Origin: Streptomyces aurantiacus
GTDB lineage: Bacteria > Actinomycetota > Actinomycetes > Streptomycetales > Streptomycetaceae
DNA: 64,000 nucleotides
NCBI RefSeq assembly: GCF_027107535.1
Contig: NZ_CP114283.1
Coordinates: forward strand, 2,294,001 to 2,358,000
Reading direction: 5' to 3'
Of this stretch, positions 17,522 through 24,706 are shown piece after piece. Position numbers and translations under genes: made by a program. Within the stretch, counting starts at the first letter, position 1; the number at the start of each line of letters is the position of its first letter. A model generated the notes under the pieces. The model made no database searches and had not been told where the DNA came from. It saw only the letters and a list, made by a program, of their open reading frames with translations.

Positions 17522-18949
17522 ATGTCAGACAGCTCCCCCCTGCCGCCGGTGCGTCTGCACTCCGAAGCGGAGCTCGCGCGGGACGCGCTCGCCACACCGC
17601 TTCTCTCCCGTGCCGTGCGGCTCGTCCGCTGGGCCGGCCCGGACACCCGGGTCGGTGCCGGTGGCGAACTCGTCGAGGAACTGTTGCCGGCCGCCGCCGC
17701 GGAACTGGGGCTCGACGGTGAGGACGCCGCGGCCTGTGCGAGCGAGGCCTGGCGGGTGGCCGTGGACACCGGGCTCGTCGCGGTCGTGGACGAGGAGGAG
17801 GGCACGGTCACCGCCGGTGCCGACCTCGGTGTCGTCCTCTCGGGTGCGCCGCAGGACGTGCTGGGCCTGTGGCTCGGCGCCGTGGAGACGGTGCTGGCCG
17901 ACGCGAGCGTGCCCGACCTGGACGACCTCATGGAGGCCGTGGACGAGGGCGGCGAGATCGACTTCTCCGCACTGGACTGGGATCCCGACGCGGAGGCCGA
18001 GTTCCTCGACGGGGTGCTCGGCAACCTCTACCTGCTGACCGCCGGTGAGGACGGGCCCGGCGACGGCCAGGTGCCGCTGCCCGCCCTCGCCGCGTCGATG
18101 ATCGTGCCGGACGACATGGGCGAGCCCACCAACGACGTCCTGGAGCAGGTGTCGGACGCGATGATGCGGCTCGACGACCAGTTCCGGCTCCTGGAGCCGG
18201 TCGGCCTCGTCGACTTCCAGCCCGTCGACGAGGCACTCATGGCCGACATCGACGAGGAACCCGCCGAGCCCGTGGACGACACGGACGTCTCCCGGTACGG
18301 GATGGTGCGGCTCACCCCGCTCGGGGTGTACGGCATCAGGGCGCGGCTCCTGGAGGCCGGATTCGCGGCGCCCGCGGTGGGCGACCTCGCGGACAAGGGG
18401 GCCGACGTGCTCCTCGACAGCACCTCCACGTTCCCTCCGACGGCCGCACAGGCGGAGACCGAGCAGTGGCTCGCGCGGCGTGAACCCCTCGCTGCCGCAC
18501 GGGAGTTGCTCACCGCGGCCCGGGGCGCCGACGCGGGGGCGCCGCTGCGTCGGCTGCGCTGCCAGCAGGCCCTGTCCCTCGTCGGCACGGAGGCCTCGCC
18601 CGCGCTGCGCGAGGTGCTCGACGATGCCGAGCTGGGCGGGCTCGCCCGGGTCTGGCTCGCCGAGCGGGGCGTACCGGACGTGCCCGCGCCGTCCGAGGAG
18701 ATGGTCTTCTGGCTGACGGTCGACACGATCGCGGCGCAGCTGGCCGCGGAGGGCAACTCGGAGGAGTTGCAGGCGCTCGTCGAGGGGCTCGCGGCGCAGC
18801 ACGGCAGTTTCTTCGCGGCGGCGTGGCGGGTGGACCACCCCGCCACACCGGACGTGCTGGAGGCCATGGGGCGGCTGCACCCCGACAAGAAGGTCGCCAA
18901 GGAGGCCCGCAAGGCCGCGTTCAAGGCGCGGTCGCAGCAAGGGGGGTAG
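17522..18949 (+). CDS. Conserved hypothetical acidic cytoplasmic protein
   Basis: This 475-residue protein has no signal peptide or membrane helix. It is rich in Asp and Glu, with an acidic central stretch (DIDEEPAEPVDDTD). A segment at about 255-285 (RYGMVRLTPLGVYGIRARLL) looks like a winged-helix piece. Residues 320-400 look like helical HEAT-type repeats (LRCQQALSLVGTEASPALRE, LARVWLAERGV). It ends in a basic tail (KKVAKEARKAAFKARSQQ). GGAG lies nine bases before the ATG. No family is recognised. Confidence 0.7.
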   Translation: MSDSSPLPPVRLHSEAELARDALATPLLSRAVRLVRWAGPDTRVGAGGELVEELLPAAAAELGLDGEDAAACASEAWRVAVDTGLVAVVDEEEGTVTAGADLGVVLSGAPQDVLGLWLGAVETVLADASVPDLDDLMEAVDEGGEIDFSALDWDPDAEAEFLDGVLGNLYLLTAGEDGPGDGQVPLPALAASMIVPDDMGEPTNDVLEQVSDAMMRLDDQFRLLEPVGLVDFQPVDEALMADIDEEPAEPVDDTDVSRYGMVRLTPLGVYGIRARLLEAGFAAPAVGDLADKGADVLLDSTSTFPPTAAQAETEQWLARREPLAAARELLTAARGADAGAPLRRLRCQQALSLVGTEASPALREVLDDAELGGLARVWLAERGVPDVPAPSEEMVFWLTVDTIAAQLAAEGNSEELQALVEGLAAQHGSFFAAAWRVDHPATPDVLEAMGRLHPDKKVAKEARKAAFKARSQQGG

Positions 18950-18952
18950 AAG

Positions 18953-18992
18953 GGGCAGAGGGGGCAGAGGGGGCTGGAGGGGGGAGGGGACT
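18953..18992 (+). repeat. G-rich short tandem tract
   Basis: Runs of three to six G separated by CA, CT or GA (GGGGCAGAGGGGGCAGAGG and onward) follow the stop of the acidic protein. The tract could form a G-quadruplex on the RNA and act in termination; no proof. Confidence 0.5.
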
Positions 18993-19038
18993 GGTTACGC
19001 CCCGCCGCCCCCAGCGCCGGCTTCCGTCTGAAGCGCCG

Positions 19039-19095
19039 CCTCCTCCTCGACCGCCGGACGGGCTGATGCTCGGCCTCTCCGGCGCTCGAGGAGCG
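19039..19095. repeat. Imperfect palindromic intergenic element
   Basis: CTCCTCGACCGCCGGACGGG is echoed in inverted form by the segment ending TCTCCGGCGCTCGAGGAG. It resembles the GCCGGACGGGCTG palindromes scattered between Streptomyces genes. It probably terminates transcription between convergent genes. Confidence 0.55.
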
Positions 19096-19141
19096 GGGGA
19101 TCGCGCGCAGTACCCCGGGAGACAACCCGGGAGACCAGGGG

Positions 19142-19378
19142 TCAGGGCTCGTCCGAGGGCTCCGGGTCGCCCATGGCGAGGACCCGTACCGGGACCCCTT
19201 CGAGCTCGTCCGGGACCACGTCCTGCGGGCTGAGGTGGTCGCGGGCCACCTTGCGGGTGACGAACACGACGATGACGTCCTCGCCGGAGTCCTCGTCGCG
19301 GCCGGTACCGACCCCGCTCACGTTGGCCAGTGCCATCAGCCGCTCCTCATGGAGACGGCGTGCCTGACGTGCGTCCAC
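19142..19378 (-). CDS. Small conserved hypothetical protein
   Basis: This 78-residue protein reads as one alpha/beta domain: a basic N-terminal helix (ARQARRLHEERLMALANVSG), a glycine turn (GVGTGRDED), a strand (DVIVVFVTR) and a segment LEGVPVRVLAMG. The strand pattern resembles the small domain that precedes some bacterial trypsin-like proteases. The GTG start is chosen because GGAGG lies nine bases upstream; a TTG further out (19435) has none. Function unknown. Confidence 0.6.
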   Translation of the reverse strand: MDARQARRLHEERLMALANVSGVGTGRDEDSGEDVIVVFVTRKVARDHLSPQDVVPDELEGVPVRVLAMGDPEPSDEP

Positions 19379-19536
19379 TTCGGCTCGCCTCCCATGGGTC
19401 GTGCGGGTCGTTGGTACCGAGATTATTCCGCCCAACAGTTCGGATGCGAGGACTGATGGGCCGTATGGGGTGCCGTCGGCCCGGAAGGGCGGATCGAGCC
19501 GCGTTCACGCAAGGGGGGCCCGGGCCGTCGGACGGC

Positions 19537-19558
19537 GTTCAACCGGTGTTCAGCCACG
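19537..19558 (+). promoter_or_regulatory. PHO box upstream of the PhoX gene
   Basis: Two exactly adjacent 11-base direct repeats, GTTCAACCGGT and GTTCAGCCACG, match the Streptomyces PhoP repeat unit starting GTTCA. They lie about 90 bases before the PhoX start, a sensible promoter distance. A further GTTCA occurs at 19503 but is not in 11-base phase. Confidence 0.7.
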
Positions 19559-19646
19559 GGCGGGACCGTGTGGCCGACAGCCGGGTCCGCCACCCTGCGC
19601 GCGTCACCCCTCGCCACGGTCACACTCCACCGTCACAGGAGACAGC

Positions 19647-21095
19647 ATGTCGCTCACCCGCAGGGACTTCGCCAGACGATCCGCGATCACCGGTGCCGGT
19701 GTCGCCCTGGTCGGCAGCGTCGGCACCCTCGCCACCGCGCCCGGCGCCCTCGCGTCCACGGACACCGAGACCGCGGGCGACGACGCCGACCGGCACGGCG
19801 GAGCCGTCGGCTACGGACCGCTCCTGCCCGACCCGAAGGGCATCCTCGCGCTGCCCGCCGGGTTCTCGTACCGCGTCATCACCCACAGCGGGAGGACCAG
19901 GCTGGAGTCGGGCGAGTTCACCCCCTCCAACCACGACGGCACGGCCGCCTTCGACGGCCCGCGCGGCACGACCCTCCTGGTCAACAACCACGAGCTGAAG
20001 GGCCCGCGCGCCAACTGGAAGTACCCGGTCCCGCTGACCGAGGGCCTCGTCTACGACCCGGCCGCGTCCGGCGGCTGCACGGTCGTCGAGGTGCGTCCCG
20101 GCGGCGCGGTCGCCGAGTGGGTCGGCATCGCCGGCACCTCCACCAACTGCGCGGGCGGCAGCACCCCGTGGGGCACCTGGCTCACCTGCGAGGAGAACTC
20201 CGACCGGGCCGGCGAGAACGGCATGACCAAGGACCACGGTTACGTCTTCGAGGTCGACCCCTGCGACCGCCGTGCCAACCGGAACCCCAAGCCCCTGAAG
20301 TTCTTCGGCCGGTACGACCACGAGGCCGTCGTCATCGACCCCAAGCGCGGCCACGCCTACCTCACCGAGGACGACTCCGAGCCCAACGGCCTGTTCTTCC
20401 GCTGGGTCCCGCCGAAGGGCTTCACCCACGGCCGCGGCAAGTTCCGTACCCTCGCCGACAACGCCGGCGTGCTCCAGGCACCCAAGTGCTACGACTCCGG
20501 CGGCCGTTACGTCGACGACCTGTCCCGCGCCACGAAGATCGGCACGGTGTACGGGGTCGACTGGGTCGACGTGCCCGACCGCGACGGACGGAAGACCGCC
20601 GTGCGCGAGCAGTTCGGCACCGGCGAGGTCACCCGCGCCCGCAAGCTCGAAGGCATGTGGTGGGGCGACGGCGGCGCCTACCTCGTCTCCTCCTACGCCC
20701 GCGAGGAGAGCCCGGTCCAGCACGACGGCCAGGTCTGGTTCTACGACCCCAAGCGCCGCACGCTGACCCTGAAGGTGCTGCTGGGGGTGAACCCCGACCC
20801 GTCCAAGGACGGTGCCTTCGACGGTCCCGACAACATCACCGTCTCCCCGTACGGCGGCCTCGTCATCGCGGAGGACGGCGAGGGCGTCTCCCACCTCTTC
20901 GGCGCGACCGACAGCGGCCGCACCTATCCCATCGCCCGCAACGACCTGAACATCGGCACCGAGGCCGAGCCCGAGTTCAGCGAGTTCACCGGAGTCACCT
21001 TCTCGCCCGACGGACGCACCCTGTACGCCAACATTCAGGAGCCGGGCATCATGGTGGCCGTCAAGGGACCGTGGAAGCGTCAGAAGCGCGGCTGA
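19647..21095 (+). CDS. Tat-exported PhoX-family (DUF839) alkaline phosphatase
   Basis: This 482-residue protein begins with a Tat signal (LTRRDFARRSAITGAGVALV, signal region to about residue 35). The mature part is the PhoX/DUF839 beta-propeller: LLVNNHELKGP, STNCAGGSTPWGTWLTCEEN, FGRYDHEAVVIDP, YLTEDDSEPNGLFFRW and FDGPDNITVSPYGGLVIAED. PhoX enzymes use calcium and iron and release phosphate from organic esters outside the cell. AGGAGA precedes the ATG closely. The PHO box upstream fits phosphate-starvation control. Confidence 0.88.
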   Translation: MSLTRRDFARRSAITGAGVALVGSVGTLATAPGALASTDTETAGDDADRHGGAVGYGPLLPDPKGILALPAGFSYRVITHSGRTRLESGEFTPSNHDGTAAFDGPRGTTLLVNNHELKGPRANWKYPVPLTEGLVYDPAASGGCTVVEVRPGGAVAEWVGIAGTSTNCAGGSTPWGTWLTCEENSDRAGENGMTKDHGYVFEVDPCDRRANRNPKPLKFFGRYDHEAVVIDPKRGHAYLTEDDSEPNGLFFRWVPPKGFTHGRGKFRTLADNAGVLQAPKCYDSGGRYVDDLSRATKIGTVYGVDWVDVPDRDGRKTAVREQFGTGEVTRARKLEGMWWGDGGAYLVSSYAREESPVQHDGQVWFYDPKRRTLTLKVLLGVNPDPSKDGAFDGPDNITVSPYGGLVIAEDGEGVSHLFGATDSGRTYPIARNDLNIGTEAEPEFSEFTGVTFSPDGRTLYANIQEPGIMVAVKGPWKRQKRG

Positions 21096-21150
21096 AATAC
21101 CTGTCCCACAGCGGGAATTAAATCGCTCGCCCGACCCGCGGTACGCCTCC

Positions 21151-21156
21151 TAGAGT
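21151..21156 (+). promoter_or_regulatory. Candidate -10 for the Y-RNA array
   Basis: TAGAGT fits the TAnnnT -10 pattern and would start a transcript at about 21163, exactly where the first Y-RNA stem begins. No convincing -35 is visible. Confidence 0.4.
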
Positions 21157-21162
21157 GAACAA

Positions 21163-21302
21163 CGTCCAGGTGCGAAGGCAGGACCTACTTCCACTACTAA
21201 TGGGGCGGCCGCGGGTTCGAGTCCCGTCACCGGTACCACGCGCCGGTGTAGCTCAGGGGTCAGAGCACCTACGTCGGTTCCGCCGGCCTTGAACTCTGGA
21301 CA
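21163..21302 (+). ncRNA. YrlA-type Y RNA 1 with permuted tRNA mimic
   Basis: The ends pair as a Ro60-binding stem: GTCCAG (21164-21169) with CTGGAC (21296-21301), a 5x5 internal loop, then AAGGC (21175) with GCCTT (21286). Inside is a tRNA-like module in circularly permuted order. It has a T-arm GCGGG-TTCGAGT-CCCGT (21211-21227), an acceptor hairpin CACCGG/CCGGTG (21228-21248) closed by a 9-base loop, TA, and a D-arm GCTC/GAGC (21251-21266). The Ro stem occupies the place of the anticodon stem. This is the known YrlA architecture, and the Ro60 gene lies 300 bases downstream. Exact ends are not defined by sequence. Confidence 0.85.
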
Positions 21303-21313
21303 CCACAACTTCA

Positions 21314-21393
21314 TGCACCTCCCGGTGCGATGGCCGCGGCTACTTCTCTCTCAAAGAATCCCCGCCGCGGCCGACTTGATCTCGGGAGGCGCA
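21314..21393 (+). ncRNA. Minimal Y-RNA-like element 2, no tRNA module
   Basis: An outer stem TGCACCTCCCG/CGGGAGGCGCA (10 of 11 pairs; 21314-21324 with 21383-21393) surrounds an internal loop GTGCGAT/GACTTGATCT. A perfect 9-bp inner stem GGCCGCGGC/GCCGCGGCC follows, then a 23-base pyrimidine-rich loop. The internal loop repeats the CGGTGCG, GGC and TACTTC blocks and the CTTGA(A/T)CT block of the flanking Y RNAs. It therefore looks like a Ro-binding stem that never had, or has lost, the tRNA mimic. It could be an independent RNA or a spacer stem within one transcript. Confidence 0.65.
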
Positions 21394-21402
21394 GCACATG
21401 GT

Positions 21403-21544
21403 GTGTGCCCGGTGCGCAGGCAGCGGTTACTTCAGGGATCAGAGGGTTGCGGGTTCGAATCCCGTCATCGGCCTTGGGCCGGTGTAGCTCAATCCGGTAG
21501 AGCATCCGATTAAGTCCGCCGCCGAATCCTGATCTCGGGCACGC
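21403..21544 (+). ncRNA. YrlA-type Y RNA 3 with permuted tRNA mimic
   Basis: The end stem is GTGCCCG (21405-21411) with CGGGCAC (21536-21542), then a GTGCG/ATCT internal loop and CAGG/CCTG pairing. The tRNA mimic is complete and permuted: T-arm GCGGG-TTCGAAT-CCCGT (21449-21465), acceptor stem CATCGGC/GCCGGTG (21466-21484, 7 bp including one G-U) closed by CTTGG, TA, and D-arm GCTC/GAGC (21487-21503). It shares GGTGCG-AGGCAG and TACTTC with element 1. It ends about 50 bases before the Ro60 start codon. Confidence 0.85.
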
Positions 21545-21576
21545 TCCATTTGCTGCGCCTCCCTCCGAAACACCAA

Positions 21577-21594
21577 TGAATTCGGGGGAATTCA
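21577..21594 (+). promoter_or_regulatory. Hairpin presenting the Ro60 ribosome site
   Basis: TGAATTC and GAATTCA form a perfect 7-bp stem around GGGG, ending two bases before the ATG. The G-run that should pair with 16S rRNA sits in the loop and at the stem edge, so the hairpin could modulate translation. Confidence 0.45.
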
Positions 21595-21596
21595 CC

Positions 21597-23180
21597 ATGG
21601 CGCGATTCAACACCAAGGCGGCGAAGGCCCAGGGCACTTCCCGTGTCACCTCGACCGGCCGCGTCCTGCGCACCTACGAGGGCGGCCGGGGCCAGGAGCG
21701 TGACCCGCGCTCCGAGCTCTTCCTGCTGTCGATCGCCAACTTCGTCGCGCAGAAGACCTTCTACGAGGACGGCGACGCGCGCGACGACCGGTTCGCCGCG
21801 CTCGTACGGCAGCTCGCCGTCGCGGACCCGTCCTGGACGGCCGCCCTGCTCGACTGGCTGCGCGGCGAGGGCAACATGCGGACCGCGTCGATCGTGGGCG
21901 CCGCCGAGTACGTCAAGGCGCGCCTCGACGCGGGCGCCACCGACGGCCCGGCGAACCGGCAGGTCGTCGCCTCCGTGCTGCGGCGCCCCGACGAGCCCGG
22001 CGAGCTGCTCGCGTACTGGACCGCGCGGTACGGCCGCGCGGTGCCCAAGCCCGTGAAGCGCGGTGTCGCCGACGCCGTCCGCCGGCTCTACGGCGGCAAG
22101 TCGCTGCTGAAGTACGACACCGCGTCCAAGGGCTACCGCTTCGGCGACATCCTCAACCTCGTGCACGCGGCGCCGGACCCGGACAAGCCGTGGCAGGGCG
22201 ACCTGTTCCGGTACGCCCTCGACCGCCGGCACAACCCGGACACCGCCGTGCCGCCCGCGTCCGACCGGGTGCTCACCGCGCACCGCGAGCTGATGGCGGT
22301 GCCGGTGGCGGAGCGGCGAGCGGTGGTGACGTCCGAGGGCGGCGCCGAGCGGCTCGCCGCGGCCGGGATGACGTGGGAGTCGCTGGCCGGCTGGCTCCAG
22401 GGGCCGATGGACGCCGCGGCCTGGGAGGCCGTGATCCCGTCCATGGGCGCCATGGCGCTCGTCCGGAACCTGCGCAACTTCGACGAGGCGGGAGTCTCGG
22501 ACGAGGTGGCGGCCGAGGTCGCCGCGAAGATCAGCGACCCGGCGGAGGTGGCGCGCTCGCGGCAGTTCCCGTTCCGCTACCTCGCCGCGTACCAGCACGC
22601 GCCGTCGCTGCGCTGGTCGTACCCGCTGGAGCAGGCGCTCGGCCACTCGCTGGCCAACGTGCCGGCCCTGGGCGGGCGGACGCTCGTCCTCGTCGACCGG
22701 TCCGGGTCGATGTTCTACTCGCGGCTGTCCGACCGCTCCGAGCTCAACCGGGCCGACGCGGCGGCGATCTTCGGAACGGCGCTCGCGCTGCGGGCGGCGA
22801 ACGCCGACCTCGTCGAGTTCGGCACCGGCAGCAAGGCCGTGAAGATCCGCAAGGGCGACTCGGTGCTGAAGACGCTGGGGCGCTTCGGCGACCTCGGCGG
22901 CACCAACACGAGTGAGGCGGTGCGCAAGCACTACCGCAAGCACGACCGCGTACTGATCGTCACGGACGAGCAGGCCACGTACAGCCACTACGGTGACCCG
23001 ACCGAGCAGGTTCCGGCGCACGTGCCGGTCTACACCTGGAACCTCGCCGGGTACCGGGCGGGCCACGCCCCCTCGGGCTCGGGGAACCGGCACACGTTCG
23101 GAGGCCTCTCGGACGCGGCCTTCCGGATGGTTCCGCTGCTGGAGGCGGCTCGGGACGCCGACTGGCCCTGGGCCGCCTGA
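21597..23180 (+). CDS. rsr: Ro60/Rsr ortholog (TROVE + VWA domain RNA-binding protein)
   Basis: This 527-residue protein has a TROVE ring of helical repeats from about residue 15 to 355 (RDPRSELFLLSIANFVAQKT, LDWLRGEGNMRTASIVGAAE, MGAMALVRNLRNFDEAG). A C-terminal von Willebrand A domain follows. Its MIDAS residues are D367-x-S369-x-S371, T436/T438 and D457. Ro60 proteins bind Y RNAs on the outer surface of the ring and misfolded or decaying RNA through the hole. Bacterial Rsr works with PNPase or in stress-related RNA processing. GGGGGA lies seven bases before the ATG; an ATG at 21576 has no ribosome site. Three Y-RNA-like elements lie immediately upstream, giving strong mutual support. Confidence 0.93.
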   Translation: MARFNTKAAKAQGTSRVTSTGRVLRTYEGGRGQERDPRSELFLLSIANFVAQKTFYEDGDARDDRFAALVRQLAVADPSWTAALLDWLRGEGNMRTASIVGAAEYVKARLDAGATDGPANRQVVASVLRRPDEPGELLAYWTARYGRAVPKPVKRGVADAVRRLYGGKSLLKYDTASKGYRFGDILNLVHAAPDPDKPWQGDLFRYALDRRHNPDTAVPPASDRVLTAHRELMAVPVAERRAVVTSEGGAERLAAAGMTWESLAGWLQGPMDAAAWEAVIPSMGAMALVRNLRNFDEAGVSDEVAAEVAAKISDPAEVARSRQFPFRYLAAYQHAPSLRWSYPLEQALGHSLANVPALGGRTLVLVDRSGSMFYSRLSDRSELNRADAAAIFGTALALRAANADLVEFGTGSKAVKIRKGDSVLKTLGRFGDLGGTNTSEAVRKHYRKHDRVLIVTDEQATYSHYGDPTEQVPAHVPVYTWNLAGYRAGHAPSGSGNRHTFGGLSDAAFRMVPLLEAARDADWPWAA

Positions 23181-23233
23181 GCGACCGCGAGCACGGTTCG
23201 GGAAGGACCGAGACCTTCGGAGAGGGCTGGAAC

Positions 23234-24592
23234 GTGCAGGAACGGCGCAACCCGTACTTCGAGATGTACGACGGAGATCTCGGACTCAGCGGTCTGACCG
23301 AGAGCTTCGCCGACGGGGCGGCGCCCGGCAGCGAGGAGGCGGCACTCGCACTCGTCACGGCGAAGATCGTCGCGTACGAGGAGGAGACGGCCCTCGACAT
23401 GTCGGGGATCCAGCGGCTCGGCGAGGACGAGCGCCGCGCACTCGGGTTCGACGTGTTCCACGACGACTGGGGATACGCCGAGGAACTCCGAGCGGACCTG
23501 CGAAGGCTCCTGGAGTCGCCGTTGCCGGACGAGGTGCTCCGCGTGGTGTGGGCGGCTGCCACGGGGAGCGCCTGGGATCCGGAGGCCCACGGGATCGGCG
23601 TGCGGGACTGGCTGGGGCGGATCGACGCGACCTGCGCGGCGCATCCGCCCCGGTCGATGGTCGGCCGGAAACCGGCCGCCTCCTGGCCGTTCTGGCGCCT
23701 TCCCGTCGCGGACGACGCCGTACGGGACGCGATCCTGACGGAAATCCGGTCCTCCGCCGGAGAACTCACCGCGCCCGGTCTGGTGCCGGCGCTCGAAGAG
23801 GTCGTCACCCGCGCCGACCTCGATCTCGGGTTCCGGCTCTTCCTGCGGGCATTGAAGACCGCCTGCGTGCCGGTCCCGGAGGAGCGCTTCAACCGGTTCT
23901 TCGACCTGGGCGAGCCCTTCGGCTACCACATGGGGGTCGTCCATGACGGGCTCACCGTCGTGTGGCGGCCCCTGCACGTCGCCCGGTGCCACTTCGAGGC
24001 CGACTTCGGGTTCTCCGAGCTCGCCAGGCAGTTCGACCCGGTGTGGGAGCGGAGCACTCCGCAGCCCGAACTCCTCCGGGCGACCATCGAGGCCGACGGA
24101 TATCGCACCCCGGGAGTCCAGGCGCTCGTCCTGTGGGAGGACGCCGTCCGGCTGCTGAGGTCCCCGCTGTCCACCGACACCATCACCACGCTCTGGGCAG
24201 CCGCGGCGAACGTGAACCCCGACCGCTTCGGGACCGGCGGAAGGGACTGGCTCCGGCAGGTCTCCGACGCGTGCGCCGCCCGGCTCCGGGAGGTCGCTCC
24301 CGCCCACACCGCCGTCCTGCCGCCTGTACGGGACGACCTGGCCGACGCGGTCCTGCGTGCACTGCGGGACGCCGAGCACCTGTTGACGGACGAGCAGGCC
24401 GGAGTGCTGGAGCAGGTCGTCGTCCGGGTCGACCCCGGTCTCGGGTACCGGCTGCTGCTCCGGGCCCTGCACACGGTCTCGGAGTGGCTCAGCGTCGAGC
24501 AGTACGACCGGTGCGCGGCGCTCGGCGAGCGGTTCGGGTACGGCGCGGACCTTGTTTCCGAAGCGGTGGAGCATCTCGTTCCCCAGGAGTGA
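23234..24592 (+). CDS. Unknown protein with an internal duplication, downstream of Ro60
   Basis: This 452-residue soluble protein is made of two related halves. The first (about 90-230) has LLESPLPDEVLRVVWAAA, GVRDWLGRIDATCAAH, LDLGFRLFLRALKTA and FFDLGEPFGY. The second (about 280-440) repeats these as LLRSPLSTDTITTLWAAA, GGRDWLRQVSDACAAR, PGLGYRLLLRALHTV and CAALGERFGYGAD. The halves are helical and have diverged. The start is a GTG with a GGAGAG some nine bases upstream. It begins 53 bases after the Ro60 stop with no terminator between, so co-transcription is likely. No family is recognised. Confidence 0.7.
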   Translation: MQERRNPYFEMYDGDLGLSGLTESFADGAAPGSEEAALALVTAKIVAYEEETALDMSGIQRLGEDERRALGFDVFHDDWGYAEELRADLRRLLESPLPDEVLRVVWAAATGSAWDPEAHGIGVRDWLGRIDATCAAHPPRSMVGRKPAASWPFWRLPVADDAVRDAILTEIRSSAGELTAPGLVPALEEVVTRADLDLGFRLFLRALKTACVPVPEERFNRFFDLGEPFGYHMGVVHDGLTVVWRPLHVARCHFEADFGFSELARQFDPVWERSTPQPELLRATIEADGYRTPGVQALVLWEDAVRLLRSPLSTDTITTLWAAAANVNPDRFGTGGRDWLRQVSDACAARLREVAPAHTAVLPPVRDDLADAVLRALRDAEHLLTDEQAGVLEQVVVRVDPGLGYRLLLRALHTVSEWLSVEQYDRCAALGERFGYGADLVSEAVEHLVPQE

Positions 24593-24630
24593 TCCCCCGG
24601 GCTCTCGTGCCGCGGGCCGAGGGGGCCTGA

Positions 24631-24657
24631 GGGCTCGGGCTCGGGCTCGGGCTCGGG
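24631..24657 (+). repeat. GGGCTC hexanucleotide repeat, 4.5 copies
   Basis: Four perfect GGGCTC units and a half unit lie between the unknown protein and the GntR gene. Confidence 0.85.
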
Positions 24658-24669
24658 TGGGTACTGGTC

Positions 24670-24698
24670 TTGTGTGGCTGCGGACTGACATCTAACAT
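24670..24698 (+). promoter_or_regulatory. Promoter of the GntR-acdS operon
   Basis: TTGTGT (-35) and TAACAT (-10) are separated by 17 bases. The predicted start falls on or next to the first ATG of the GntR gene, which has no Shine-Dalgarno sequence, so the mRNA is probably leaderless. Confidence 0.65.
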
Positions 24699-24706
24699 TT
24701 CAGTTC

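Noticed and set aside
21211..21480. tRNA-derived attachment sites of an integrated element.
   Set aside because: The repeated T-arm sequence could suggest att sites, but there is no integrase, excisionase or cargo between or near them.
21211..21503. Ordinary tRNA genes: TTCGAGTCCC and TTCGAATCCC T-arms and GTAGCTCA D-arms look like tRNA halves.
   Set aside because: The halves are in the wrong order (T-arm before D-arm), acceptor strands close as hairpins, no anticodon arm exists, and a Ro60 gene follows. Permuted Y-RNA mimics explain everything. A split or pseudo-tRNA reading (5' half at 21242, 3' half at 21449, about 180-base insert) would need a very unusual intron.
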